Shown here: positions 42,985 to 55,257 of the stretch, in pieces
Layout: each line of letters begins with the position of its first letter
Numbering within the stretch: position 1 is the first letter of the stretch
Assembly: GCA_946406115.1 (NCBI GenBank)
Contig: OX291551.1
Coordinates: forward strand, 682,001 to 746,000
Length of the DNA: 64,000 bases
DNA from: Apoda limacodes
Lineage: Eukaryota; Arthropoda; Insecta; Lepidoptera; Limacodidae
Direction of reading: 5' to 3'
Notes under the pieces: model-generated
What the model saw: only the letters and a program-made list of their open reading frames with translations
Database searches by the model: none
Told to the model about the DNA's origin: nothing
Position numbers and translations under genes: made by a program

Positions 42985-44470
42985 CATATCTCTAATTCAA
43001 AAAATAAATGTAGAGCCATCTGGGATATTATAAAACAACAAACGGAAATTAGAAAAGTAATTTCAAGAAAATCATGCATGATCAAATAAATAAATTTCAA
43101 ACAAATAATAATATTATAAGTATGGAACAAAATGGTTTCCAAAAAAAACAAATCCCCAACCCTAGCTAGTTAGTTACATGTTGATACGCGAATAAAAGAT
43201 ATGCAGTAACAGGTCTATTTTTTGACATGTCGCGGATTTTTGATTTTGTGCAACAAAATACCCTCTTACAAAAGTGTGAAAAACATGGAATTGTGGCTGA
43301 CAAGTTACCTACATAAGAGAAAATAGTGCATAGAAATTTCTCATATTTATACAAACCTCGAAGTTGTATCCTATAAATCCTCATATACATACAATAATTT
43401 AGGCGTACTTCAGGGTAGTATACTCGATCCTTTATTGTTTTTGTTATATATCAACGATTTACCGATGGTAACAAAACACCAGCGTGTATTTTTTGCAGAT
43501 GATATATCCATAATAGTGTCAGACGATGGCATTGGCTTCAACTATGAGAATGTAGATTGTATTTTGGAACTGCTTAAAAATAATAATTTACGCGCAAATC
43601 TATCAAAAACTAAATTTGTACCATTTTCAAATTATAAAAAGAAATGTCCAGTCTTGAACATAACCGGTAATGGTTAAAAAATCGAGACATTTCTAGGATT
43701 GACTGTAGATCAACATTTGAACTGGAAAAATCACATTGCTTAGGATGTTGCGCAACACTGTCAGTAAAAGTTCTGCTTTCACTGCCTATCATGGCTATGT
43801 AGCATCAGTACTGAGGTACGGTCTTTTGCTTTGGGGGAACTCTTTTGACATTGGAAAAATATCTGTGACTCAAAAAAAAAAGTAATGCATAAGAGCTATA
43901 TGTGGCATTGATCCCTTTGAGTCTTGTAAATTTTTTTTAAAAACTTTAAGTTATGACATTCCAATCTCCGTACATATTTGAAATCGGTGTTTTAGTCAAA
44001 AACCATCTGCATTTGTTTTTCAAAATAGCTGACAATAGAACTCTTTACGGTCTAAGCCGTGATCAGACTAAACTAAAATATACTTAATGTAATTACTATA
44101 CATTACACTATTCATCACTTTATGAGGAGAATTTTGCAGAAATGTGTATAACAATATATAATAACCTACCAAAAATTATTAGAGAGTTGCCGCTACATAA
44201 GTTCCAAATGCAATTAAGAAAAATACTTGTTGAAAAATCTTGTTTTTAAAGGATAAGCTCTAATGTATTTATAGATGCATACTTAATTTTACCCATTTCT
44301 GCCAATCTGATTTGATACTTTTGATTTAATTATATTTTTATTAAAACCTGACATTATTAAATTTACCTAGTAATAAGATACTAGGACATTATATTATCAT
44401 TATTTATTTATCGTTAAATTGAAATTTATGAATTGTATAATTATGAATAAAAGTGTATTTCCTCAATGAT
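42985..44470 (+). pseudogene. LINE H: linker, RT and 3' UTR
   Basis: Plus strand. The endonuclease-RT linker NSKNKCRAIWDIIKQQTEIR is at 42996. RT pieces are FLTCRGFLILCNKI-like near 43210, LGVLQGSILDPLLFLLYIND (GVPQGS changed to GVLQGS) at 43402, FFADDISIIVSDD at 43487 with the catalytic Asp pair, LKNNNLRANLSKTKF near 43573, and FLGLTVDQHLNWKNHI near 43690. After that are YGYVASVLRYGLLLWGNS-like near 43795 and FQMQLRKILVEK near 44200. The 3' UTR carries 'atgaataaaagtg' at 44445. Stops and small deletions, including loss of most of the RT fingers, make it dead. CR1/Jockey-type. Confidence 0.85.
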
Positions 44471-45074
44471 GACAGGTACAATCTAACCCAAATTACTGCA
44501 AGGCTACTCTACCTTCGTAGGTGTTATTGGTGCACCTAAATGGACCACGACTGTCTGTCCTATGTCTTATAAGGGGACCTAAGGGAGCTCTAAATTATAG
44601 TTTTAATTGAGAGAGGACACAAAAGGTAAGTCAAGATCTAAATTAAAACAATAAATACATAGAAATGTAAATAGCTTCCCTGGTGTAACGTCATCCACAA
44701 ATTAATCACAAAACACTTTTAAATATAATAACAAAAACTTTTCTGAGAAAATAGGTTATTTTAATTGGTCGAGTATGATGACAACCATAGAGTGTTGCCA
44801 GAAACAAAACGGGTTGCGTTCGGAACCTAGCGTGCGTAATGCTCATTTAATACCATATTTCCTGCACATAAAATATTTCTGATTCTGATGCTCATCAATG
44901 TCTTGTAACATTTGATTCAGCGTGAGCTAATTTAATATCAAGATTTAATAAAGTCTCTTGTGTACAAACGTTGGGTCAAACCTAGATAGCTGCAACATGT
45001 AGTGTGTCAGGTTTTCCTGGGGATCTCATTTGTAATAACGGCACTTCTTTAGGTAAGCTGGTAGTTGTACATCA
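44471..45074. other. Unassigned stretch
   Basis: No recognisable gene or repeat. Confidence 0.4.
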
Positions 45075-45450
45075 ATTATTTTCCACACACATACGTCGGG
45101 ATGTTAATCTTGGCCTGGCGTTGTTAAGTCACCATAAACATCCACACACGATGAACGTTGGGATATTTCAATAATGGTATTTATATTTTATGACAAACTG
45201 TAGGTAAGTCAACACAATAGTCTGAATACTGAAGTGATGACTGATCTATTTTATGACAGAATTTAGGTATTTACACACGATATACGTCGTGATATTGCAA
45301 TGATTTTCCAGACACGATATACGTCGGAATACTGCAATGATTTAAGGTTTTTATTTTATAAAAAAATTTAGGTATACAGGTGACATAAAATGAAAGTAGG
45401 TATTCACACGCGTTATACGCCAGGATAATTTAATTTATTCGTGCACATAT
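45075..45450. repeat. Degenerate repeat, five copies of an 'acacgatatacgtcg' motif
   Basis: 'acacatacgtcgggatgtta' (45087), 'acacgatgaacgttgggata' (45144), 'acacgatatacgtcgtgata' (45275), 'acacgatatacgtcggaata' (45312) and 'acacgcgttatacgccagga' (45405) share a core with variable spacing of 37 to 131 bp. 'gatattgcaatgatt' follows two of them. Confidence 0.7.
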
Positions 45451-47644
45451 GCACATTGATCAAGAAATTATGCTTTGTTTTCTTGCTACATTGTAATAAT
45501 ATCTTAGTTACATTTGATTAAACATATCGATGTCCAATCAAAAAGTTACCCAAGACGGTTGATGTAAGCTTATTGATCATTTGATTGAGTTATTTGGTTT
45601 CATCTTTTACTTTGTTTCTAAATAATCGCTTTGAAAAACTTACCCTGAAGATCTAGATAACTGACTAAATGATTATGTGAATCCGCAGTAGAACAACGTG
45701 TGCGTAGTTGACAAAATTCTCCTTCGTTTTATCACGAGTTTGTAAACTTTTAACAGAGTCAGTATTCGTTATATTTAAGACTGTTTTTAAAATTATGTCC
45801 GAAGACGAACAAATTGACGTGTGCGGCGGACAGCACGAAAACACATAATGGCAGTCAGAAGGGGTGCAAGAGAGGTGCAAGGTAGTCTTATAATGTTCTG
45901 TGGGGGTGCATATCTGTAGGTAGTAGAAACTACATACTATTTTTTTAATTTCATAAACATTTTTATAGCTTTAAAGGTCTGATTTGGACAGTATCATCTC
46001 GCATACTCCTGCATGTAAACTGTTATAGTCTTCGGGAGAGATACGAAGTATAATTTACTTGGTAATTTGTATTGATTAATCAAAATTAAAAGAGCGACTG
46101 CTGAATTGTATCTTTCGCCGTTTCTTCTTACGCCATTTTGACTTCAAAACGGTAGTAACTAGTAACTTATAGTTTGTTGACTTAGAAAAAGAGGATCTGA
46201 TATCCTATTTTTGAAAAATAGAGCATTTGAATTTCAATTTGAATTTTTGCGGTTTCCTACAGATTTGTTGCAGTTTGTTGTTACAATTTAAGTATATTAA
46301 ACCCCACGCTATTCGCAAAAACATACGCAGATCGCTGCAATAGTGCTCTAACCGTGGGAAAAATATGTTCTCACTACGCGGTTCACAGATAAAGGATCTT
46401 ATACTCTTCAACCCATATGGTTTAAGTGAATTTCATGGTCAATAATGTCTATCAAATTCTGTACAATTCAAATTTAAAGCGCGCACCAAATCTGATGCGT
46501 AACTATTTTGAATAGGCGCCGCAACACGCCGCGCCGCAGTGCACCCAGCCTTATAATGTCGAGTTGACAACTAGAGTGCGCGTCACATAAGTGTGTACGT
46601 ATTTAAATGCATTAAAATAATTCTATGTTATATTGTTTTGTTAATCTCATTTATAGTAGTTCCTCTGCCACGCAGAACCTTACATGGCCAGTCTAGACGA
46701 GTCCAGTAGAAGCTCGTCTAAGTAATGAAATTAATACAACTTGAATACTTTTTTTCACACAGCTGTGGTTTTCGAGTGGCAACCACGAATTGGAAGATTT
46801 GGGATGTGGTACGGCTTTCTACCTGGTAGACAGACTACCTGGTCAGAACCGTAGGTACCCAATGGATTAAGTTTCAAACATTCACAGAAAATATTGATTG
46901 TGACAGACAAGCCGATAGACATCAAGGTGAGCGTTACGGTTTATTTACAAACATTGCTGTTTTTTGTATTTATTCAAAGCGTGCTATTGATGATTTTGGT
47001 ATGTAGGCGAAGAGTTTGGTATGTACCAAAACCTTTCCCTGAAATATTCCTTTTCATTTTGGTTCACAGCTTCGTCCGTCGTCGTTGTGTATATTTCGGC
47101 CTGCTGACGAAACTAAGAACAAGAAAAGATACGCTTGTAATCATTAAATTATATTTAAATATAAATCTAATATTACATAACACCGACCATTAATGCGTTT
47201 TTAATAACGCATACAGAAGATGGGGCAGAGCCTCAGGCCGCGACTTCTTCATTGATGAAGGTGTTTCCGGACATAAATGTTGTGATTATGCACCAAGATA
47301 ATTGTTATAAATTATTAAGCGTAATTGAGCACGTCGCCCGCGCTATGGCGGGCGCACGTGGGCGCGAGGATCGCTGCATGGTTGGACAATAATACTTTCG
47401 ATTCTGGCAATAACAGATAGATTTCAAAACGAAAATCGATTTAAAACAGTCGATTGTTGAACTTGTGAAGAAAGCCTAATTTTATGCGCGGACTTAATCT
47501 CGAAGCCGCCGGTGTGAGGGAAGCATTATATAGTTAATCGGAGCAAAGAACTCAAAGGTCCGAGATGACATGCACTTTTTTTAACCGCTGACTACGATAA
47601 AGTAATTTACCTACATATACATGTAATTTATGTAACGGTTAACT
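45451..47644. other. Unassigned 2.2-kb stretch
   Basis: No RT, transposase or host exon is recognised on either strand. Short GC-rich bits occur near 46515-46590 and 47320-47370. The 99-codon frame at 46894-47193 is hydrophobic at its start (TVYLQTLLFFVFIQSVLLMI) but has no homologue I know and is not supported as a gene. Confidence 0.4.
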
Positions 47645-47820
47645 CAAACTCAATCTTTTTCATTCAAATAGACTTGTAAACAGCACTTTTGAATCATCAC
47701 TTTAATTATTAGTTAAAAAAATTACCACCGGTTCGGAATGATTTACTACCGAGAAGAACCGGCAAGAAACTCAGTAGAACAAATATTAGATTAAATAAGA
47801 CTCTTTTGAAATCACTAAAT
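47645..47820 (-). repeat. Lepidopteran LINE 3' end
   Basis: From left to right: 'ctcaatctttttcattcaaa', 'cagcacttttgaatcatcac', 'ccaccggttcggaatgattt' and 'gagaagaaccggcaagaaac'. The last two are the best known parts of a LINE 3' region found throughout Lepidoptera. In minus orientation it is the end of an element; its coding part is gone. It shares the 'ttattcaaat...cttttgaatcgtca' end with 6424 and 37595. Confidence 0.8.
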
Positions 47821-47861
47821 AGCAAAATAGGTTATACGCATGTATTTTCTCGCTACATCAG

Positions 47862-48075
47862 ATAAGGTATCCAGGTCACCGGAGACACCATCGAGATCTC
47901 TCTCGCTAAAACGGGTGAGGCATCCAGGTTACCGGAAACACCACCGAGATCACTCTCGATAACACGGGTGAGGCATCCAGTACACCGCAGACACCACCGA
48001 GATCTCTCTCGCTAAAACGAGTGAGGCATCCAGGACACTGCGGACACCACTACTGAGATCTTCTCTCGCGTGAGG
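47862..48075. repeat. ~53-bp minisatellite, 4 units
   Basis: 'gtgaggcatccaggttaccg', 'acaccaccgagatctctctc' and 'gctaaaacg' recur with a period of about 53 bp. Units vary at several sites. There is no coding continuity. Confidence 0.95.
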
Positions 48076-49299
48076 CCAGAACATAAATCAGGGTTTGTTA
48101 AAATTTATTATATTCCATCAACCATTAGTTGCTTTATAAGCGGTAATTGTATCTAAGCGTCTCGGACGATGTCAGCAACAATGTATGTGCGGACAAGAAA
48201 CGAGCGATTTTGTCACTTAATTCTCGTCGCAGTGACATACCGAATGTAAGCGACGATGACATTCGAGCATGGCCCGCTTTGTTAGCCGCGGACGGCTTCC
48301 CCTTCGATGTGATACTTTGATTCCGCCCGTGGCAACATGTCGCCGCTCGGTCTACGGTTAATTTCAAATATAATACCGAGATAAAATCTGCAAACAGAAA
48401 CAGCTACACGTGAAGGTGACTTTTAGGATATTTTAACATAATTGAAGCGCTTGGACATCAGGCTCGTCTTGCGCGGCCGGCGGCTCCGGCACAGGCTCGA
48501 GGCAGGTCGCTTCACTGCGCTAGTTTTTGTGCACGTCCGCGGCATCGGCTGTCGGCATGCAAACTGCAAACTGGACGCATATTTGAACGCGTTTATTTCT
48601 GGTTCTTGGATGAATAACATTTATTCATCGTTTTAGATGCCGCAGCCGCAGCACTCCTAGCAGTTTTTTTACATATTATATTATAATTCAAGTCCTATAG
48701 TAATTCAAGCGCAAACATTTTTTGTCTGTCTGTTTGATAATATTTAACTTAGGCAATACCAATGCTGTATACTTGAAACTAACAAAGTTCCTAGATTGCC
48801 TAGAGTGGCCTTGGGAAAATTATTTTGATGATGTATTTACCTACTTTTGCTTATCTCTAGGACATGAACCTATTAAAAAAAAATCCTTTCTCGTCAGCAA
48901 CGCCGCGCGCCGCCGGAGACGGTGACCAAGCCAAGTCCGAAACCATCCTCAATGGCGCACGTGAATTTAATCATCTGGCTAATACATCCTCGTACACTGG
49001 TGCCCGGGAGCCAATATAGAAATGGTACTACAACACGTCCCCTACGTCCGGGGCCGTCACGTAACAGAGCGTAAGGTCCGGGTTATCCTCATTGTGTTCG
49101 TCGACCTTCAATAGATATTCAAGCAAGGTGACGAAAAGTGAGTGTTTTAAACATGACGTATGAATAACTTTTTAATTATGAGATAAAAAATTCAATTATA
49201 ACTTTATTATTGATGAAAATGTATTCTAGTGTATTTATCGTAAATTTTGGTATCAATTGCTGACAAAAATTAATAATAAACTTATTTGTTAGTCGGTTA
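48076..49299. other. Unassigned stretch with GC-rich islands
   Basis: GC-rich segments at 48270-48350, 48460-48570 and 48895-49080 have open frames under 80 codons on both strands but no recognisable domain. Confidence 0.35.
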
Positions 49300-49580
49300 T
49301 AGAAAATTAATATGACATTAGACACGAAAGGTTTCTGGGGTCAGTTCAAAAAAATACACGAAAATGAAACAATTGATAATTACGATATAACTCAACCGAT
49401 AGATCTAGGGTGTAGCGCACATAGTGTGGTTGTCAGCCTCCCACCAAAACCAAAACCGCCAGAAACCAACACGCAGCTCCGTGCGTGTAACAAATGACAA
49501 GAACGCCGCTGTGCTCTGGACTATGGTTGAGTCAAAGCTGCCTGAAAATATTTTGAAGGCGTATGATAGGTAGGTACAAT
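49300..49580 (+). pseudogene. BEL/Pao gag remnant, plus strand
   Basis: FWGQFKKIHENETIDNYDI (49330-49390) resembles the conserved 'FWxQFxxIHxDxxIxxxDKF' of Pao gag. It is followed by 'SAHSVVVSLPP' (49410) and, after a break, NAAVLWTMVESKLPENILKAYDR (49502-49567), like the conserved 'AxxLYPxVESSLPEDxLxxW' segment. The part between has been deleted or shifted. Confidence 0.6.
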
Positions 49581-49959
49581 AACAAATGAAAACTGATAAG
49601 GTAACAATTTTACTAGTTTAGCGAAAAATGTATTGAAAAAAGCGCACATGATCTGTTGTTAAACTTAGGATATCATGCGGAAATATGTAAAAGGATGGTT
49701 AAATTACAGAACCCACTGGAAGACATAACGCGGCCTAAGTGTGTATGGTAATAAACCCAGAAATGACGTAAATAAATTAAAAATTTAAATAAAAAATATA
49801 TTGTAAAAAAAAATTAAGACAGAAAAAGAAATAGAGATAAAGAAGAAGACAACAAAAGGAACAGTTTACTCTGAGAACAGACATGCAGTTGCCAACACTA
49901 CTGTGACACTCACACACACACAAAGGCAAGCGAGTAATAATAATTACTTGAGATATTAT

Positions 49960-50156
49960 AATTATAATAAGAGCACTAACCGACAATGCGTCTATGCGGT
50001 CTGTATCTTACATCAGCAAAGATTTGGCGAAATTTTTAGATTTACCACCTGCATGTGAGATCCATTTTACACACTGTTTGTTTGCAGAAGACGTGCAGAA
50101 ACCAATAGAAGATAACATGGTGTCTTACCTGAAATGCTTAGATGTAATCAAATAAT
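49960..50156 (+). pseudogene. BEL/Pao protease remnant, plus strand
   Basis: RALTDNASMRSVSYISKDLA (49971-50030) corresponds to the 'RALIDSGSQRSYIS' active site of Pao proteases, with the Asp kept but the following residues changed. FLDLPPACEIHFTHCLFAED and LKCLDV follow, matching the downstream pattern 'T-H-LFGG'. The gap 49581-49959 has AT-rich sequence and a possible scrap of gag near 49630-49710. A different copy from the minus-strand element at 52.6-56.8 kb. Confidence 0.6.
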
Positions 50157-50864
50157 TAAAAAACTTAAATATTACTTTGGCTGATTTTATAAGATTATAT
50201 AATATAAAAGCGCTAGATACCTCTAGACAACTGTTGTTAAAAAAAACACTAGATTATAATATATTTAACATTATACGAGTATAATTAATTGTTTCAAGTT
50301 TGGAATTAAAAATAATCTTTGTGATTGCTCGGGTAAAATATCAATGAAACTCGTTTTGATTATAAGTGCCTACTTACGTACGAAACTTTACCGTAATTTC
50401 TATTCTGTTTATATCTCCACACATAATATCAGGAACACGAACATTCTCATCCTCACTGACGTCGGGGTCTTTATATTTAATATTTTCTAAATCATACGAC
50501 TATACACGTCTTTCGTCTGTTCAAAATTTGAAAAGCGTTGATAACACACACAAGGTTATTTGCGCTGTGTGACAAAGACGACAAATGCAAGGAACGCGAA
50601 TGTATTATTTCTCGGACTTTCCCGTTTTTCTTATGACTCCCATAGTAACAATGTATGCTAAAAATTTTTTCCAGCAATAAAAAATTATGTCTGCTACTTT
50701 CCTTTGGTCAAGATCTCATACAAAACTGAAAACCAGAAATCACGTATTTGTGAGAGGAATTTCGTACGGTTGTTAACCTTTTTTTTCAAGTAGTGCATAG
50801 GTTTTAATTTATTTGTGTCACAATATGCGACAAAAATGACACCGTATTTCGGGCATATTTTTTA
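50157..50864. other. Unassigned AT-rich stretch
   Basis: No feature recognised. Confidence 0.35.
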
Positions 50865-51298
50865 TTGCATTGACTTAGAAATTAAATTTTACAACTTTAA
50901 GTGACCGTTGACTTTAGTATTTGTATTAATTTCAACTTGATACCTGTACTCGTTTTTGAGTAAAAGGGTCTTGACGGACAAACTTTCTTTAATGTGTTAT
51001 AACTACAATATTTTTATATATTATTTTTTTTATTTTATGTTTATGGATTTTTTCTATATTTGTGATATAATGTGTTGCTTCGTGTGCATTTTCATGATTC
51101 TTCAAGACAACGTTAAGTATCACATTTGTGAGCGCCAAAATATGAGACAATACTGGCCGTACTTTTTTTATTACCTTAACTTAGAAGCTTGATATTTTTA
51201 CAGCTTCAAGGGGGACCGTAGACCTTAGTATTTGTTATTTATTTTAACCTTGATACCTTCACGCGTTCCTGAGAAATAGGGTCTTGACATCGAGGCAG
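50865..51298. repeat. Two diverged copies of a dispersed repeat, ~305 bp apart
   Basis: 50870-50980 and 51176-51298 both hold 'ttgacttagaa...', 'gtagaccttagtatttgt'-type and 'gggtcttgac' with 'gataccttcacgcgttcctg' and 'gatacctgtactcgtttttg' as counterparts. This resembles a common lepidopteran dispersed repeat with 'cctgagataaagggtcttga' ends. Identity is moderate. Confidence 0.6.
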
Positions 51299-51299
51299 A

Positions 51300-51545
51300 T
51301 ACTCTAGAACCTAAATGGTCGCGTACAGTGCGGTTCCTCCCGCGAACGCTTAAGTTGTGAAATGAGCTCTCTGCCAAAGTTTTCTGCAAGGACTACAGTA
51401 TGGAGTTCTTCAAGAAAGAAGTTATTAGATTTCTGAAGGGTCGGCAACGCGCAAGTGATACCCCTGGTGTTGCAAGCGTCCATAGGCTACGGTGACCGCT
51501 TACCATCAGGCGGACCGTAAGCTTGTTTGCCACCTTAGTGGTATA
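51300..51545 (+). repeat. LINE A 3' fragment
   Basis: 'ctagaacctaaatggtcgcg', 'tctgccaaagttttctgcaa', 'ttcaagaaagaagttattag' and 'cggtgaccgcttaccatcag' to 'agtggtataaaacaaaaaa'. It is 5'-truncated, about 245 bp. The tail is short and interrupted. Confidence 0.92.
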
Positions 51546-52609
51546 AAACAAAAAAGGGAGAAGGGTTGTCCTTGAACAGAACAGAAATTAAATATGGTTG
51601 TTTTAGAACTATTGTTAGACCTCAAGATATTACTGATACGGTAATGAAAGATCTAAAATAAAAAATCATTCTATTTTATTCGTACGCCCTTTTCATCTGT
51701 AAGATCCATAGACACCAATCATTTACGAATATTAAATCTGTTATGCTCTGTGGAAATGGGTTTTGTCAATACTTCGATTTTGTTAAAAAATATTGTATAA
51801 AAGGACAATATAAATTGTTTATTGATGTGGTATATTTTGTGTGTGTTTGTTCTTCGCCGCAAATGACTTGTTGGTGGGTAATAATTATTGATTGTGACAG
51901 AATCTTGTAATTGTAATGAGACGTGGTTTTGTTTACATGATAAGACAAGTAAGAAAAAATAAGGTTAAGTTAGACTATTTCCTAAATTGGGCCGCGAACT
52001 AAATTAAAGTACTTACGTTTTGTATATACCGGTCTTATTTAACGAGTTCAATGTGTTTGTAGGTGTATGTAAAGTGTACTTACTGACTCGTTTCTGACGG
52101 GAATGCGCGTTTTCACTTCACTTGATGACGGGGGCCGGACTCAGTCACTCCCCTTCTGACGGTGACGAAATTGTCCTTAACACCGAAAATTGCTCCACCA
52201 CTTCTAAAGGGTTTCAGCAACCGACGCAAACTAAACTACCGAATTCAAGTTACGATAATCGTGCCTCTCAAACGGTTCTGAGAGACTGAGGTACGATTGA
52301 CATGCGCGCCGCAAAATAGCGCGAACAATGATAGCTGACCGTGACGGTCCGAACGGGTCATTGAATTATTTCTCGAACAAACCCCCGCCCCAGCCAGACC
52401 GTGTCTGAATGAGGATAATCCGAACCAGAGCCATCAATCGACTGGAGAAAGCGTCGCGACGGCACGCTTTAGAACTGAATCCCCTACCATGACCCAGAAT
52501 CAGCGACCCGCGGATTACCGAAAAATTGAACGATGCGACCTAAACGCCTTTGCACATTTGCGAACAATTGCATAATTTGCTAAAGCAACTGATAACGCGA
52601 TAATCAATT
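51546..52609. other. Unassigned; right part may be the 3' end of the BEL/Pao element
   Basis: Positions 52090-52600 are GC-richer and lie immediately downstream (minus sense) of the integrase, so an LTR or 3' coding end is expected there, but I see no second LTR copy and no motif. Confidence 0.35.
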
Positions 52610-54097
52610 GACTGACACATCGATGAAGGGGTATTCAGGCAAGGAGGTTAAGGGACTACCAATCAGGATCCAACGAGATCGGACAAAGCGGTCGTGAGTT
52701 CAACACCGCTTCGACATTGCAAAATACCGTTTGCAACTCCTCAAACGTGAAGACCGTTTCACCAGTCACACGACGGAGGTGAGTTTTGGCGACCTTGTCA
52801 TCTGCGACCTTGTCATCTGCTTCGAAAATACTGCCCCACGAAGGATAGCCGGGAGGATCAAAAATTCAAGTCACACCCCGTTTGGACAACTCCGAATCAA
52901 TATACGTGTGATTATCCGACAAGAACTGAAGGACTTCCTTGAGATAGCGATCTGCACACTTGAAGTTTGTGCCACAGTCCAAGCGAATCAAGTGAGAGAG
53001 TCCACGCCAACTGACAAACCGCGACAGACATGTGACAAAGGTCTCCGTAGACAAGGCTGAAACGAGCTCCAGATGCACAGCCTTGGAAAACAGACAAATG
53101 AAGACACATTAATAGGCCTTAACATGTCAGGCATTGTAAACACTTGACGTCTTCACCAAAAACGGACCCGCGAAATCCACCTTAACCTTAGCGAAAGGTC
53201 GAGCGGGCCGGACGGATCAGACGGCAAGTCACCCATTTGTGGCTGGGTCAAGGTTCTCTTTAACCTGTAACAAGGGAAACATTTAAAGGTGACCCTCCGA
53301 GCTGCTCATCTGGCGGACAAAATCCAGTAATCTCGCTGCAGACAAGCCAGCAATGAGTTGAGACCGGCATGACAGTTCCTAACATGGCGGTCCCTGATCA
53401 GCAACTCAATAAAATGACCGCTCTTGGGCAACAAGAGAGGATGCCGAACCCCATACGGCATATCTGAGTTGCGTCGCCTACCGCTCATTCGCAAAAACTC
53501 CAGCTCGTCCAGAAAAAAAATTAAGACGAGCAAGGCTTCCCCGCAATTTCCCGTTCTCTGACCGGAGAAGACCAATTGCCTTTCCAAACGACTGGGTCTG
53601 TGCCAGTCGAACACAGGTGAGGAGGGCATCCTGACGCTCTTCAGAAGACAAGACTGAAGACGTCCTTGGCTGTGACCTGTTCCGTGAGTTGTAGAGAAAC
53701 CTCTTAATCCAACTGGTGACACCAACGAGCTCGTTGAGGCTGAAACAGATTAGGTAGGAAATTCGATAAATTGTCCACAGTCTACTCAACAGCAAAAACC
53801 TTTAAGCCCGGCAGAGGGTCAACAAACTCCACAACTGTATGAGGCCAAGTGTCTTCAGGACCCCACCAGAGCGGGTGATTAATGATGTATGCGGCAATCA
53901 GGCCCCGTGAAGCGCAATCCGAGGGATTCAAGGCCAATCCAGAGACACCCCAGACAATTGGAGTTGGGAGACAAGATTGGCCACGAAGATCTCTAGGGCA
54001 TGAAGGGACGCCCTAATCCGTATCATCTGTGCCGAGCTTAGGCATTTCTAGTACCGCACCTTTTGTCCGATAAGCTGTCTGGCAGTGAATCCTCGAA
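52610..54097 (-). pseudogene. BEL/Pao RNase H end and integrase
   Basis: Minus strand, right to left: GLALNPSDCASRGL and WWGPEDTWPHTVVEF near 53820-53940 (end of RNase H; 'NPADxxSRG' motif), a linker, then YGVRHPLLLPKSGHFIELLI with RHVRNCHAG and RDYWILSAR at 53460-53310 (integrase zinc region). Then MHLELVSALSTETFVTCLSR (53078) and LDCGTNFKCADRYLKE near 52970, carrying the two core Asp residues of the integrase. Finally VAKTHLRRVTGETVFTFEEL and CNVEAVLNSRPLCPIS (52780-52680), with the catalytic Glu region. At least four frame breaks occur. Confidence 0.88.
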
Positions 54098-54850
54098 TGT
54101 AGTCTAAGTAACTTTTTTTAAAAAAATAAGGAAAAGAGTTTTTTTTAGCGGCCGCTCCATCCACATTTAATGTGGACTTTTGTCACATCAGGGGTATTCA
54201 CGCAAATCTTAACGCAGTCCATTTTCATCTGGAGACTTCGTAGCCGACCATTCTTTTTCTAACGGAGACGCAGATATCCTGCCCGGCCGATACATCATAC
54301 CTTCATTATCCCGGCTACAACTTCGAGCACAATTTTGTGAGTCGTGCCGGTGTATGTATGTTCGTCTGGGAGGATATCTGCTGTCGCTGCCTTCATAGCC
54401 TTGAAGACAGGGACCTGTTGATATTGTGGGTGAGCGTAGATCACAGCGGCCATACTTGTATCTATGCGTGCCTATACAAGTCTTACAGCAGTGACACGGA
54501 CGTAGCTCGACTCTTCACGCACCTGATTATGACGACTGACAAAGTTCTAGAGCAATATGCCATATCAGAACTAGTTATTTTGGAAGACTTCAACGCCCAC
54601 CAGCGTGAGTAGCTCAGTTATCGAACCAATAACTACGCAGATATATCTGCTCATGAATTTGCTCTGACTTATGGGTTCTCTCAGCAGATACGTTCTCCAA
54701 CGAGCATACCAGGTATAGAGGACCATACGAGCTCCTTACTGGACCTTCTGCTGACTACACGTCCGAACGGATATTCCATCTGAGTGGATGCACCTTTAGG
54801 CTCCTCGGACCACTGTCTCGTTCGGACTCAAATGTCATGCACACTTAGAT
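54098..54850 (+). pseudogene. LINE A 5' part: leader end and endonuclease
   Basis: Starts with 'gtctaagtaactttttt', the LINE A leader end, then CGGCCGCTCCATCCACATTT-type sequence. Endonuclease coding: SRAGVCMFVWEDICCRCLHS (54340), EDRDLLILWVSVDHSGHTCI and LVILEDFNAHQRE (54570-54612), then after a stop NNYADISAHEFALTYGFS near 54630 and LLDLLLTTRPNGYSI near 54737. It ends at about 54850, just after 'actcaaatgtcatgca'. It is inserted in the BEL/Pao relic in opposite orientation and has no 3' end, so it did not arrive by ordinary 5'-truncated retrotransposition. Confidence 0.9.
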
Positions 54851-54879
54851 AATGCGGGTCGTAGGAGGTTTGAAGGAAA

Positions 54880-55135
54880 GACATTGTTCCTTATAACTTA
54901 TCACTGTAATCACTGTTGTCGTATAGGGATTGAATAAAGATTGATTGCTCTGTTTAAATATGGCTAATTATTACTACAATAACTTAACTATACGTATTGG
55001 TACGTGAGGGATAAGGGATGCTGGCTAACCACGTTCTATCTGTAATCGCGTCAGTAATCGCGATGTAGCGATAAGGTATGGATAGATAATGAGTTATCTA
55101 TCGCTACGTCGCATCTCCCCCCAAAAAGTGTGGAT
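54880..55135 (-). repeat. LTR-like segment with polypurine tract
   Basis: On the minus strand 'cactttttggggggagatgc' looks like a polypurine tract followed by an LTR start (TGCGACGTAG). Sequence runs to about 54890 and has 'ctttattcaatccc' near 54935. Two 14-bp arms, 'gcgatgtagcgata' (55059) and 'tatcgctacgtcgc' (55097), can pair with one wobble. No second copy is visible. Copia-type LTRs often follow such a G-run; this is inference. Confidence 0.35.
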
Positions 55136-55257
55136 GGCCCTCGCCCCCCTAACGTTTTATTAGATAAAGTTACATTATTTACTTTCTAGGAACTATTCTA
55201 TTCTATTCCTAGTTCTATTCTTTAAATTGCCATAAAAAAGACGTTAACTCAAATCTT

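Noticed and set aside
46894..47193. 99-codon frame with a hydrophobic segment
   Set aside because: T-rich composition explains the hydrophobicity; no family resemblance, splice or neighbour support.
52731..53060. 109-codon plus frame
   Set aside because: It is the antisense shadow of the BEL/Pao integrase on the minus strand.
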